From Oleiharenicola lentus (lineage in GTDB: Bacteria > Verrucomicrobiota > Verrucomicrobiia > Opitutales > Opitutaceae): a stretch of 64,000 nt of DNA. A program made the position numbers and the translations under genes. Where the stretch lies: assembly GCF_004118375.1 (NCBI RefSeq), contig NZ_SDHX01000002.1, positions 124,001 through 188,000 on the forward strand, read 5' to 3'. The notes beneath the pieces are model-generated. The model was not told where the DNA came from. It made no database searches and worked only from the letters and a program-made list of their open reading frames with translations. Of the stretch, positions 45,424 through 53,815 are shown in pieces. Numbering within the stretch: position 1 is the stretch's first letter; each line of letters starts with the position of its first letter.

Positions 45424-48147
45424 TTAACCCAGCGCGGCCAGCAGACGCTCGTTCTCGGCCTTCTTGGCTTGGAGGTCGGCGAGCTGCTTCTTCGCGCCAT
45501 CCAGCACCGCGGGCGGGGCTTTGCTGACGAAGGCTTCGTTCGACAAGCGCGCCTGCGTGCCGGCGATGTGCTTGGCGAGGGTTTCGATTTCCTTCTGCAG
45601 ACGTGCCTTTTCGGCGGCGGGGTCACCCTTCAGCTGCTTGATGAGATTCCACGAACCGAGCGCGGTGACCGTGACCGGCGCGGCCGGCGACATCGCGCCG
45701 CGCGTGATGGTGGCTGCACCGGCCATGCGTTTGATCTTGGCCAGGTTGGCGTCGAGAATCGCCCAGTGGGCGTCGGAAGCCTCGACGATGAACTCCGAGG
45801 CCTTGTTGGCGGCCTCGCCGTGCTCGGCCTTGAAGGCGCGCACCTGCGAGACCACGGCCTTGAGCGTCTCGACCTGCGAGGCGGCGGTGGAGTCGATCTG
45901 CAAACCGCGACCGGCAAACTGCGACGGGCTCTCCAGCTGCGTGTCGCGCATCAGGAAGGTGCCTTCGGCCCCGTAGCCGAGCTGGTGCCAGAGCTCCTCC
46001 GTGATGAAGGGAATGAACGGATGCAGCAGCAGCAGCGTCTGGCGCAGCACGAGGTCCTGGATGGCGAGGCAGTTGGCCTTCGTCGCCGGGTCCTGGAGCT
46101 TCGCCTTGGAGACCTCCACATACCAGTCGCAGAAATCGTTCCAGAAAAAGCCATAGAGCGCCTGCACGGCCGCGCTGAACTCGAACTGGTTGAAGCAACG
46201 GTCCACCTCGCGCGTGGTCGCGAAAAGGCGGTCGAGGATCGCGTGGTCGTCGGCGTCGAACTTCGCCGGCTCGATCCGGGCCAGGATGGCGCCGGGCGAG
46301 GAATTGTCGGCCATGTCGCCGCTCATCTGGCGGAAACGGCACGCGTTCCAGAGCTTGTTGCAGAAATTCTTGCCGCTTTCGATGCGGTCTTCCTGGAAGC
46401 GGATGTCCTGGCCCTGCGGGGCGATGGACACGATGCCGAAGCGCAGGCCGTCGGCGCCGTACTTGGCAATGAGGTCGAGCGGGTCGGGCGAATTGCCGAG
46501 CGACTTCGACATCTTGCGCCCCTGCGCATCGCGGATGATGCCGGTGAAATACACGTCCTTGAACGGAATCCGCTTCGCCAGCGGCTCGCCCGGGTGCGTG
46601 AACTCCAGGCCGGCCATGATCATGCGCGCGACCCAGAAGAAGATGATGTCCGGACCGGTCACGAGCGTGTTGGTCGGGTAGAAATAGTCGTAGCCGGCCT
46701 TCGCCATCGCGTCCTTGTCCGGCCAGCCGAGCGTGGCAAAGGGCCAGAGCCACGACGAGGCCCAGGTGTCGAGCACGTCGTCTTCCTGCACCCAGTTGTC
46801 CTTGTCGGCCGGTCCTTCGAGGGAGACGTGAACCTTTTTCGGATCGGCGAGATCGGCCTCCGTGAGCTTCTCCTTGTCGAGGCCCTTGGCATACCACACC
46901 GGAATGCGGTGGCCCCACCAGAGCTGGCGGCTGATGCACCAGTCCTGGATGTTCTCGAGCCAGTGCAGGTAAACCTTGGACCAGCGCTCGGGATGGAAAC
47001 GGATGTGGCCGTCGCGCACGGCCGCCTTGGCCTCCTCGACCCGCGGGTATTTGAGCCACCACTGCCAGGTGAGGCGCGGCTCGATCGGCACGTCGGCGCG
47101 CTCGGAGTAGCCGACGTTGTTCTCGTAGAGCTCCTCCTTCACCAGCGCGCCGGATTCCTTGAGCAACTCGGCGGCCTTCTTGCGGCCGGCAAAGCGGTCC
47201 AGGCCCGCGAGCGCGGGGCCGGCCAGCTCGTTGAGCGTGCCGTCGGCGTTGAGCACGTCCACGACCGGCAGCTTGTGCCGCAGGCCGATGTCGAAATCCA
47301 CCTTGTCGTGCGCGGGTGTGATCTTGAGCGCGCCGGAGCCGAACTCCTTGTCCACGGCGCTGTCCGCGACGATCGGGATTTCCGCCGCCGGACCGATGGG
47401 CCGACGCACCTTCTGGCCGATGAGCGTGGTGTAGCGCGGATCATCCGGATGCACGGCAATCGCCACGTCACCGGGAATCGTCTCGGGGCGCGTGGTTTTC
47501 ACCTCGATGAACTGGCCCGGCTGACCGACCAGCTCGTAACGCACCTGATACAGAAAACCCTTGGCGGGCTTCATGATCACTTCCTCGTCGGAGAGCGCGG
47601 TGAGCGAAACCGGGCACCAGTTGACCATGCGCTTGCCGCGGTAGATGTGGCCCTTGCGGTAGAGATCGACGAACACGCCCAGGACGGCCTGCGAGTAAGG
47701 CGCGTCCATCGTGAACTGCGTGCGGTTCCAATCGCACGAGGCGCCGAGCGCCTGCAGCTGCTTCAGGATGATGCCGCCCTTGTCATCGCGCCAGGCCCAA
47801 ACCTTCTCGAGGAATTTTTCGCGACCGAGGTCGCGGCGGTGTTTCTTTTCCTTGCGCAGTTCGCGCTCCACCACCGCCTGCGTGGCGATGCCCGCGTGGT
47901 CGGTACCCGGCAGCCACATGGCCTCGCGGCCTTCGAGGCGCGCGCGGCGGATGAGGATGTCCTGCAGGGTGTTGTTGAGCACATGGCCCATCGTGAGCAC
48001 GCCCGTGACGTTGGGCGGCGGGATCATGATCGTGTAGGGCGCCTTGGCGGGATTGACCCGGCCCGCGAAGCAGCCGGCCTGCAGCCAGTCGGCATACCAC
48101 TTCTTTTCAACGTCCTGCGGTTCGTAGCTCTTGGTGATCGTGGCCAT
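45424..48147 (-). CDS. valS: Valyl-tRNA synthetase
   Basis: 907 residues, class Ia. The HIGH equivalent is in PPPNVTGVLTMGHVLNN near residue 45; KMSKS appears as GRKMSKSLGNSPDP near 535. The editing (CP1) domain lies between (TTRPETIPGDVAIAVHPDD). The C-terminus has the anticodon-binding bundle and a terminal coiled coil (KARLQKEIETLAKHIAGTQ) typical of ValRS. It charges tRNA-Val in the cytoplasm. Housekeeping gene bordering the polysaccharide locus. Confidence 0.97.
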   Translation of the reverse strand: MATITKSYEPQDVEKKWYADWLQAGCFAGRVNPAKAPYTIMIPPPNVTGVLTMGHVLNNTLQDILIRRARLEGREAMWLPGTDHAGIATQAVVERELRKEKKHRRDLGREKFLEKVWAWRDDKGGIILKQLQALGASCDWNRTQFTMDAPYSQAVLGVFVDLYRKGHIYRGKRMVNWCPVSLTALSDEEVIMKPAKGFLYQVRYELVGQPGQFIEVKTTRPETIPGDVAIAVHPDDPRYTTLIGQKVRRPIGPAAEIPIVADSAVDKEFGSGALKITPAHDKVDFDIGLRHKLPVVDVLNADGTLNELAGPALAGLDRFAGRKKAAELLKESGALVKEELYENNVGYSERADVPIEPRLTWQWWLKYPRVEEAKAAVRDGHIRFHPERWSKVYLHWLENIQDWCISRQLWWGHRIPVWYAKGLDKEKLTEADLADPKKVHVSLEGPADKDNWVQEDDVLDTWASSWLWPFATLGWPDKDAMAKAGYDYFYPTNTLVTGPDIIFFWVARMIMAGLEFTHPGEPLAKRIPFKDVYFTGIIRDAQGRKMSKSLGNSPDPLDLIAKYGADGLRFGIVSIAPQGQDIRFQEDRIESGKNFCNKLWNACRFRQMSGDMADNSSPGAILARIEPAKFDADDHAILDRLFATTREVDRCFNQFEFSAAVQALYGFFWNDFCDWYVEVSKAKLQDPATKANCLAIQDLVLRQTLLLLHPFIPFITEELWHQLGYGAEGTFLMRDTQLESPSQFAGRGLQIDSTAASQVETLKAVVSQVRAFKAEHGEAANKASEFIVEASDAHWAILDANLAKIKRMAGAATITRGAMSPAAPVTVTALGSWNLIKQLKGDPAAEKARLQKEIETLAKHIAGTQARLSNEAFVSKAPPAVLDGAKKQLADLQAKKAENERLLAALG

Positions 48148-48235
48148 GGGTCGGGATGAGCCGGCCAGTTAGAAGCCCGCCCCCGCGTCTGACAAGCCGG
48201 ATAGGTCGCCCCAGCTGAGGTGGTGCCGTTCCGGG

Positions 48236-48270
48236 CCAGTTGAAGTGGAGAGTTTAAGTTGAAGAAAAGC
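48236..48270 (+). repeat. Direct repeat flanking the export lipoprotein gene, left copy
   Basis: Near-identical to 49512-49547: AGTTGAAG, four variable bases, then AGTTTAAGTTGAAGAAAAGC. The two copies bracket 1.27 kb that holds the Wza-like gene. Confidence 0.75.
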
Positions 48271-48307
48271 CAGGCCGCCTTTTTCACACCCAGAGGAGAG
48301 AAAGATG

Positions 48308-48484
48308 CGCCCTGTCGGGCCGACTGTGTCGGGGCTAACCCGTATATTTCAGACCCAGAGGAGAGAAATATTCGCCCTGACGAGCCGACTGTGTCGGGGC
48401 TAACCGCGACGAAGTCGCTTTTGCCGAAGGCAAAACGGATATTTCTGATTCAACACCTTTCATTGCGCTGAAATATCCGGGCTA
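48308..48484. repeat. Palindromic repeat element, copy B (one and a half units)
   Basis: A partial unit (48308-48370: GCGCCCTGTCGGGCCGAC ... CGTATATTTCAGACCCAG ... GAGAGAAATATTCGC) runs into a full unit (48371-48484) nearly identical to the element at 42898-43011 and ending GAAATATCCGGGCTAG. The terminal CTAG is also the first unit of the heptamer array that follows. Confidence 0.85.
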
Positions 48485-48594
48485 GTCCCTAGTCCGTCCT
48501 CCGGTTTCCGGTTTCAGGTTTCAGGTTTCAGGTTTCAAGTTTCAGGTTTCCGGCCTCCGATCTCCGGCCTCCAGCCTCCGGTCTCCCTTTTCTT
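48482..48594. repeat. Heptanucleotide tandem array H3
   Basis: Strict 7-base period: CTAGTCC CTAGTCC GTCCTCC GGTTTCC, four GGTTTCA, AGTTTCA, GGTTTCC, GGCCTCC GATCTCC GGCCTCC AGCCTCC GGTCTCC. The plus strand is pyrimidine-rich and the last three bases are usually TCC or TCA. Confidence 0.92.
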
Positions 48595-48788
48595 TTGCCT
48601 ACGTTTTGGACGAATGTTCAAGAACGTCGGACAAACACATGTCCGGCAAGCATGCCGGAACAGTGCTCCCTCCTCCTTTCTCCCGCGCGGAGCCTGCACG
48701 CACCCGCGCGCCGCCGGCGAAGCCGGCCTTTACATGCCCCGCCGAACCGGTTTACTTGGCGTTTCTCCCTGCGATCGTCTCATTTACC

Positions 48789-49472
48789 ATGAAAAGCCCC
48801 GCTCCTCTTTCCCCCTGCCTGTCGCTTACCTTCCTTCGGTCCTTGGCCGCATTACCGGCCTTGCTGGCGTTGGGCGCTACCTGGTTGCTTACCGGCTGCA
48901 CCACGACCACCTCTGAAGTCGCCTCGGCCGAACAGGCGGCTCAAGCCCAGATGTCCGCTGATCAGCAATCGGCGGACGCCCTGGCCCTCAAGGAGGGTGA
49001 CGTGATCAAAGTCAGTTTCCCCGGCGTGCCTTCGATGGATGCCACGCTGCCGGTGCGGGCCGACGGCCGGGTCGCGCTGCCACTGGTGGGAGACCATGCC
49101 GTGGCCGGCAAAAGCATCGAGGCCCTTACCAAGGAGCTCCTGGCTCTGTATGAACCGCAGTTGGTTTCCAAGGAGGTCCAGGTCTCGCTGGTTTCCTCCA
49201 GCTTTACGCTCTATGTCACGGGCGCCGTGCTGCGTCCCGGCAAGATTGTGGCCGAACGGCGCATTTCCGCCTTCGATGCCATCATGGAAGCTGGCGGTTT
49301 CGACAAGGCCCGGGCCAACCTCAAGGCGGTCGTCGTCGTGCGCCAGGAGGAGGGTCAGACCAAGAGCTATACCCTCAATTTGGACCAGGTTTTCACCGGC
49401 GGCCAAAGCGTCCCATTCTATCTCAAGCCCTTCGATACGGTTTACGTCCCGACCAAGTTCAACTGGTTCTGA
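48789..49472 (+). CDS. Polysaccharide export lipoprotein, Wza/BexD type
   Basis: 227 residues. Lipoprotein signal (LLALGATWLLTGC, lipidated Cys near residue 37), then the Poly_export domain (ALKEGDVIKVSFPGVPSMDATLPVRADG) and one SLBB-like domain (FTLYVTGAVLRPGKIVAERR). It is short, like PEP-CTERM-associated export proteins, and would form the outer-membrane exit for the polymer. The ATG at 48789 is fixed by the signal sequence; the open frame upstream to 48606 is repeat-derived. It is separated from the rest of the locus by a 1.37-kb spacer. Confidence 0.9.
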   Translation: MKSPAPLSPCLSLTFLRSLAALPALLALGATWLLTGCTTTTSEVASAEQAAQAQMSADQQSADALALKEGDVIKVSFPGVPSMDATLPVRADGRVALPLVGDHAVAGKSIEALTKELLALYEPQLVSKEVQVSLVSSSFTLYVTGAVLRPGKIVAERRISAFDAIMEAGGFDKARANLKAVVVVRQEEGQTKSYTLNLDQVFTGGQSVPFYLKPFDTVYVPTKFNWF

Positions 49473-49511
49473 CCCGGGCGGCTTTGCCTTTGCCCCGGAT
49501 TCCACCCGGCG

Positions 49512-49547
49512 GGTAGTTGAAGCCGGAAGTTTAAGTTGAAGAAAAGC
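49512..49547 (+). repeat. Direct repeat flanking the export lipoprotein gene, right copy
   Basis: TAGTTGAAGCCGGAAGTTTA followed by AGTTGAAGAAAAGC; pairs with the copy at 48236-48270. Confidence 0.75.
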
Positions 49548-49884
49548 GTTGGAAGTTGGCTTTCGATTTCTGGTATCTGACGTCTGACGTCCGATCTGAG
49601 CAGCCCGGAATCCTTGGTCTTTGTCTCCGTGTTGCCTTCTCCCTGTCTCGCCTTTCCGTCGTCGGTCGGACCGTCTACTGACTTTAGTATTACTTGGTCC
49701 TTGGTCCCTAGACCGAGGGCGGTGTAAAGATTTCTGCGGTCGCGTGCGGATAGGCAGAGCTGGATTCTTCGCTTCGCTCAGAACGACACGCTTAGGGAGC
49801 GCATTTTCATCACGGGCATCCTCAGCGCAGCGAAGCCGCAGTTTTCACCGGTCGAAAACGGCTACAGTTCAACTAAAAATGCCA

Positions 49885-50038
49885 AAGTCCCGCCTCCAGT
49901 CTCCGTCCTCAGGTTTCAGGTTTCCGGCCTCCGATCTCCGGCCTCCAGTCTCCGTCCTCCGGCGCGTCCCGCGCCTCCTTCCCTCCTCCCGGCGCACCGC
50001 GCCCCTTCACCCTACTCCCTGTTCCCGGCTCTCAGGCA
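49885..50038. repeat. Heptanucleotide tandem array H4
   Basis: From 49894: AGTCTCC (imperfect lead-in), GTCCTCA GGTTTCA GGTTTCC GGCCTCC GATCTCC GGCCTCC AGTCTCC GTCCTCC, then GGCGCGTCCCGCGCC and looser units. The order GGTTTCC-GGCCTCC-GATCTCC-GGCCTCC is the same as in array H3. Confidence 0.88.
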
Positions 50039-50210
50039 GCGCCTCCCACCCTTTGGGCTGCGACTTGGGGGCGAGGGACTCGACCGCCATCGGGTAAGCG
50101 CTGAATCCAGACTCTCCTTCGATGCCTTCCGGCGCATGGCGCAAAGCCCGGTGCAGAACAATCCCCCCACCTCCGAGGGTAAGAGCAATCGATGCGCAGA
50201 GTAAGATCAC
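50007..50210 (-). CDS. Possible small membrane protein
   Basis: 67 residues: a hydrophobic N-terminus (MILLCASIALTLGGGGIVLH) then RALRHAPEGIEGESGFSAY. The HAPEG...GF stretch looks more like protein than chance, and the start faces the AT-rich spacer. However, the last 15 or so codons run into heptamer-type sequence and no homologue can be checked. Weak call. Confidence 0.3.
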   Translation of the reverse strand: MILLCASIALTLGGGGIVLHRALRHAPEGIEGESGFSAYPMAVESLAPKSQPKGWEALPESREQGVG

Positions 50211-50846
50211 CCCCTCACAATCGGCGCGGCACGGACGATTTTTAGGATAAAAATTTCACTGAGAGTGCAGGCAACTTTACACAAATGCGTTTTAGATCGG
50301 AGTCACCTCAGGATAACAAATGACTCATACTTGCATTAACAGCTCCCTATTCGTCGCATTTTGCCATAAGAATACTTTCTGAGTGAATGCCCTACAAAGC
50401 ACCTGACATACGGCCATTTAGACTAGGAGAAACAAAGAGGAATCGAGCCTGCCTTATTGCATATTTGTTTCATTATAAATAATCTAGGCACGATTGCTCA
50501 GAATATTTCGCATGTGTTAGCGCACCCCTAGTGATTTGTGTTAAATAGGTTACGAACCATAAATGTGAATTAATTTAACTTGCACGACTTTCGTGTTTGA
50601 TGCCTAAAAATCCTGTGAAGCTTATCCACCCTGCTGCGTATATCTCGGAATCCACGCTACCCTGACCCTCGGGAAATTTCATCCAAGTAGCATTATCGGT
50701 GTGATATCCGCGCTAGAAAGTTATAAAATACCCGCTCCCTCATCGGTAAGCTTCCACAACCACACACCCCTCAAGGATTCGAAGTATTTTGGGCCCACTC
50801 TCAAATTTAATGCAGTATTTCTGCCCCACGCTTAACCGATTCAATC

Positions 50847-51596
50847 ATGGAATACTACTGCTCCACTAATCACCTTAGAGCCCATGATCGACATGTGCCG
50901 CTACCCTTGTGGAAGCGTAGTTTGGATATCCTTTGCTGCTTATTCGCTTTGCCGGTGCTTTTGCTTTGCACGCTCATGATGTCAGTAATCACCCGGATCG
51001 TTTCTCCCGGACCTATCCTATTTCGGCAAAAACGCATTGGTCTGAATGGCCAGACCTTCAAGATCTACAAATTCCGAAGCATGCGGGTGAATGCCGAAAC
51101 GACCAACCATCAGAATCATTTTAAGGAATTGGTCAGCACAAGTGCTCCCATGGTCAAACTTGATGCTAAAGGCGACTCTCGCCTGCTGCCGGGCGCGTGG
51201 CTTTTACGCGCTTCGGGCTTGGACGAATTGCCGCAGATCATCAATGTGCTAAAAGGGGAAATGAGTTTGGTCGGTCCACGTCCGTGCCTGCCCTCTGAAG
51301 CCGATCTATATCAACCATGGCAGAGGCAGCGATTCAATGCTTTGCCCGGCCTTACGGGCCTCTGGCAGGTTTCGGGAAAAAACCGGACAACCTTTGATGA
51401 AATGATCCGCCTGGACATCCGCTACTCCCAAAATATGTCGCTGTGGCTCGACCTCAAAATTATTGTCCTGACCATTCCAGCTTTGCTGATTCAGCTTTAT
51501 GACACACGGGTTGGCCGTCGGTCGGCAGCGGTCAGCCTCCATACTGCAGCTCCATTTTCGATGTCACAAAATCGAGCTTCCGCGAACATCCCTTGA
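50847..51596 (+). CDS. Undecaprenyl-phosphate sugar-1-phosphate transferase
   Basis: 249 residues, a monotopic phosphoglycosyl transferase of the short (catalytic-domain only) kind. One N-terminal membrane segment (LDILCCLFALPVLLLCTLMM) is followed by the catalytic core: SPGPILFRQKRIGLNG, YKFRSMRVNAE, LRASGLDELPQIINVLKGEMSLVGPRP (catalytic Asp-Glu in LDELPQ) and PGLTGLWQVSGKN. It starts polymer synthesis by loading the first sugar phosphate on the lipid carrier. The last 35 or so residues are unlike the family and may be an added tail. Confidence 0.93.
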   Translation: MEYYCSTNHLRAHDRHVPLPLWKRSLDILCCLFALPVLLLCTLMMSVITRIVSPGPILFRQKRIGLNGQTFKIYKFRSMRVNAETTNHQNHFKELVSTSAPMVKLDAKGDSRLLPGAWLLRASGLDELPQIINVLKGEMSLVGPRPCLPSEADLYQPWQRQRFNALPGLTGLWQVSGKNRTTFDEMIRLDIRYSQNMSLWLDLKIIVLTIPALLIQLYDTRVGRRSAAVSLHTAAPFSMSQNRASANIP

Positions 51597-51752
51597 ATCT
51601 GGATGTTGCATTTTGGTGAGTCTCAAGTTGGGAATGGCTGCCGTTGGGTGAAGTTCAGTCAGTCTGCCATGCAAGCAGGCTGAGCCGAACCTGAATGCGC
51701 CCGAACCCCTTGTTAATATTCTGTTTCCGCTGATATCTAAATCACCTAAACC

Positions 51753-52898
51753 ATGAGCAAAGTGCTGAACGTTGGCGTCGTCGGTTGCGGCTACTGGGGG
51801 CCAAACCTGATCCGGAATTTTCGATCCCTCCCTGATTGCCGGATGCGGACCATCTGCGATGCCAGCGAAGCAAGACTCCGGCACCTCAAGACGCTGTATC
51901 CGGAGGTGGAAGCCGAGACCAAGTTCGAAAACCTCCTAAACGATACGACGCTTGATGCCATCGTGATTGCGACGCCAGTCCGTCACCATTTCCCCATGGC
52001 CAAGTCGAGCTTGCTGGCTGGCAAGCACACCTTCATTGAGAAACCCCTCGCCGCCTCCGTCGCCCAGTGTGAGGAGCTTGTTGACCTCGCCAAGAAACAG
52101 GGGCTGATCCTGATGGTGGGCCACACCTTCCTTTACTCACCGGCCGTGCGCAAAATGAAGGAGATTGTCGACAAGGGAGACATCGGCGAAATTCGATACA
52201 TCTCGGCCCGCCGCCTGAACTTGGGCCTCTTCCAGAAGGATATCAATGTGGCCTGGGATCTCGCCCCGCACGACATCTCAATCATCCTGCACATCATGAA
52301 CGAGACGCCTTTGCGCGTGAATTGCCAGGGCACAGCTCACGTGACTCCGGGCATCGAAGATGTCACATCGATGAGCCTCTCCTTCACCCGGGAAAAGTCC
52401 GCCATCATCCAAAGCAGCTGGCTCGACCCGAAGAAAATCCGTGAGATGACCATTGTCGGCAGTGAACGCATGATCGTTTACGATGACGTGGCGCCCCAGG
52501 AGAAGATCAAGATCTTCGACGTGCGTGTCGAACGTCCACCCCACTACGATACCTTCGCAGAGTTCCATTACGCCTATCACTACGGCGACATGTATAGCCC
52601 CTACATCAAGCAGGACGAACCCCTGAAAACGGAGTGCCAGCACTTCCTTGATTGCATCAGATCCGGCAACACTCCCATCACGGATGGACGACGCGGCCTT
52701 GAGATCGTTCGCATCCTCGAGGCCTCATCGCAGTCGCTCAAACTTCATGGCGCACCGATCGAGTTGCCCAGTGCGGCCAAATCATCCGCTGGTTCCTCCT
52801 CCAGCCGCTCTCCGGTGACTGACAGCAGCGGTTCCCGTTCGCCCCTAGCCGTCGGTGCTATCAAGCCAATCGGCGACAGTGCGAACAAGGCAGGCTGA
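51753..52898 (+). CDS. Gfo/Idh/MocA oxidoreductase, WbpB-like
   Basis: 381 residues. Rossmann NAD site VGVVGCGYWGPNLIRNF at the start, FIEKPLAASV (catalytic Lys of EKP) near residue 97, and the C-terminal beta-sheet domain (WDLAPHDISIILHIM). With the acyltransferase and aminotransferase that follow, it forms the WbpB-D-E order that makes UDP-2,3-diacetamido-2,3-dideoxy-glucuronate; WbpB oxidises C3. The last 40 residues (SSAGSSSSRSPVTDSSGSRS) are low complexity and not part of the fold. Confidence 0.88.
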   Translation: MSKVLNVGVVGCGYWGPNLIRNFRSLPDCRMRTICDASEARLRHLKTLYPEVEAETKFENLLNDTTLDAIVIATPVRHHFPMAKSSLLAGKHTFIEKPLAASVAQCEELVDLAKKQGLILMVGHTFLYSPAVRKMKEIVDKGDIGEIRYISARRLNLGLFQKDINVAWDLAPHDISIILHIMNETPLRVNCQGTAHVTPGIEDVTSMSLSFTREKSAIIQSSWLDPKKIREMTIVGSERMIVYDDVAPQEKIKIFDVRVERPPHYDTFAEFHYAYHYGDMYSPYIKQDEPLKTECQHFLDCIRSGNTPITDGRRGLEIVRILEASSQSLKLHGAPIELPSAAKSSAGSSSSRSPVTDSSGSRSPLAVGAIKPIGDSANKAG

Positions 52899-52924
52899 AA
52901 ATCGCCAGGTCCACCTGCTTTCCC

Positions 52925-53410
52925 ATGTCGCCTCCCTCCCAGCCCAACCAGCAGATTGCCGCCAGCGTCAAGCTTGGCCAGGGCGTCAAGATCTTCGGTT
53001 TCGTCAACCTCTATGGTTGTGAGATCGGGGACGAATCCAAGATCGGCACCTTCGTGGAAATCCAGAAGGGCGCCAGGATCGGAAGACGCTGCAAGATCTC
53101 CAGCCACACCTTTATCTGCGAAGGCGTGACCATCGAGGACGAGGTTTTTGTCGGCCACAGTGTGACCTTCACCAACGACATGTTCCCTCGCGCAGCCAAC
53201 GCCGACGGCAGTCTCCAGACGGAGGCCGACTGGAAATGCCTGCCCACCGTGGTCAAGCGCGGCGCCTCCATCGGCTCCGGCGCTACGCTGCTGTGTGGAA
53301 TCACGATCGGCGAGGGTGCAGTCGTCGGAGCCGGTGCGGTTGTGACCAAGAATGTCGCGCCGAAGACCATCGTGGCCGGCAACCCCGCCAAGGTCCTCCG
53401 CTCGCTCTGA
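52925..53410 (+). CDS. Left-handed beta-helix N-acyltransferase, WbpD-like
   Basis: 161 residues of hexapeptide repeats (ASVKLGQGVKIFGFVNLYGC, IGTFVEIQKGARIG, ISSHTFICEGVTIED). HSVTFTNDMFPRA is the active-site loop seen in WbpD-type 3-N-acetyltransferases. It would acetylate the 3-amino group made by the aminotransferase downstream. Starts 26 bases after the oxidoreductase gene. Confidence 0.92.
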   Translation: MSPPSQPNQQIAASVKLGQGVKIFGFVNLYGCEIGDESKIGTFVEIQKGARIGRRCKISSHTFICEGVTIEDEVFVGHSVTFTNDMFPRAANADGSLQTEADWKCLPTVVKRGASIGSGATLLCGITIGEGAVVGAGAVVTKNVAPKTIVAGNPAKVLRSL

Positions 53411-53440
53411 GCGCACCACACCCGTGTGACCCGAGTTGAA

Positions 53441-53812
53441 AATTTCTGGTCCCTGTTCGCTAGACGCTCCACCTTTTTCCCACCGTCCTCCAGCCTCCCA
53501 TCTCCTTACTCCCACCGTTTACCGTCCATTGTAGCCCCGCCTCCGGTCTCCCTTCTCTGCCCTGCCTCCTCCCTTCTCCTTTCTCCTTTCTCCTGTCTCC
53601 TGTCTCCTGCGCGCCACGCTCGCCCTCCTCAGGTTTCCGTTCTCCACCCCTCCGTCCTCCGCCCTTGTTACTTGATACTTGTTTCTTGTCACTTACCTCC
53701 CGTCCTCCGTTCTCCCTAGTTCCTAGTCGCTAGTCACTAATCGCTAGACCCTAGAACCTAGTCCCTAGTCCCTGGTCCCGAGTCCTTCCTCCCTTCTCCT
53801 TTCTCCTCATCC
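53441..53812. repeat. Heptanucleotide tandem array H5
   Basis: Fills the whole 405-base gap before the aminotransferase gene. Clear runs: CTTCTCC TTTCTCC TTTCTCC TGTCTCC TGTCTCC; GTTACTT GATACTT GTTTCTT GTCACTT; and CTAGTTC CTAGTCG CTAGTCA CTAATCG CTAGACC CTAGAAC CTAGTCC CTAGTCC CTGGTCC CGAGTCC TTCCTCC CTTCTCC TTTCTCC. The units change one or two bases at a time while the 7-base phase is kept. Confidence 0.93.
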
Positions 53813-53815
53813 GCA

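Larger units (their letters stand above)
48148..48788. other. Repeat-filled spacer before the export lipoprotein gene
   Basis: 641 bases with no gene. In order: a GTTTAAGTTGAAGAAAAGC direct repeat (48236-48270), the palindromic repeat pair (48308-48484), and a 7-base tandem array (48482-48594); then about 190 bases of unassigned leader up to the ATG at 48789, including a GC-rich hairpin region (GCCGCCGGCGAAGCCGGC near 48710). Confidence 0.8.
49473..50846. other. Long spacer: repeat half and AT-rich half
   Basis: 1374 bases. The left half (to about 50040) holds a direct repeat (49512-49547), loose 7-base-period sequence (about 49555-49725), a spacer with no feature, and a strict heptamer array (49885-49975, looser to 50038). 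The right half (about 50211-50846) is sharply more AT-rich than the rest of the window, with no coding frame; it should hold the promoter of the sugar transferase gene. GATATCCGCGCTAG near 50702-50715 resembles the end of the palindromic repeat. Confidence 0.75.

Noticed and set aside
45469-48159. An 896-residue open frame on the plus strand opposite valS
   Set aside because: Antisense shadow of valS, which has full class I synthetase motifs.
49621-50097. A 158-residue plus-strand frame in the long spacer
   Set aside because: Made largely of Ser/Pro/Arg-rich sequence from heptamer repeats; no start context or domain. Repeats of this kind stay open by composition.
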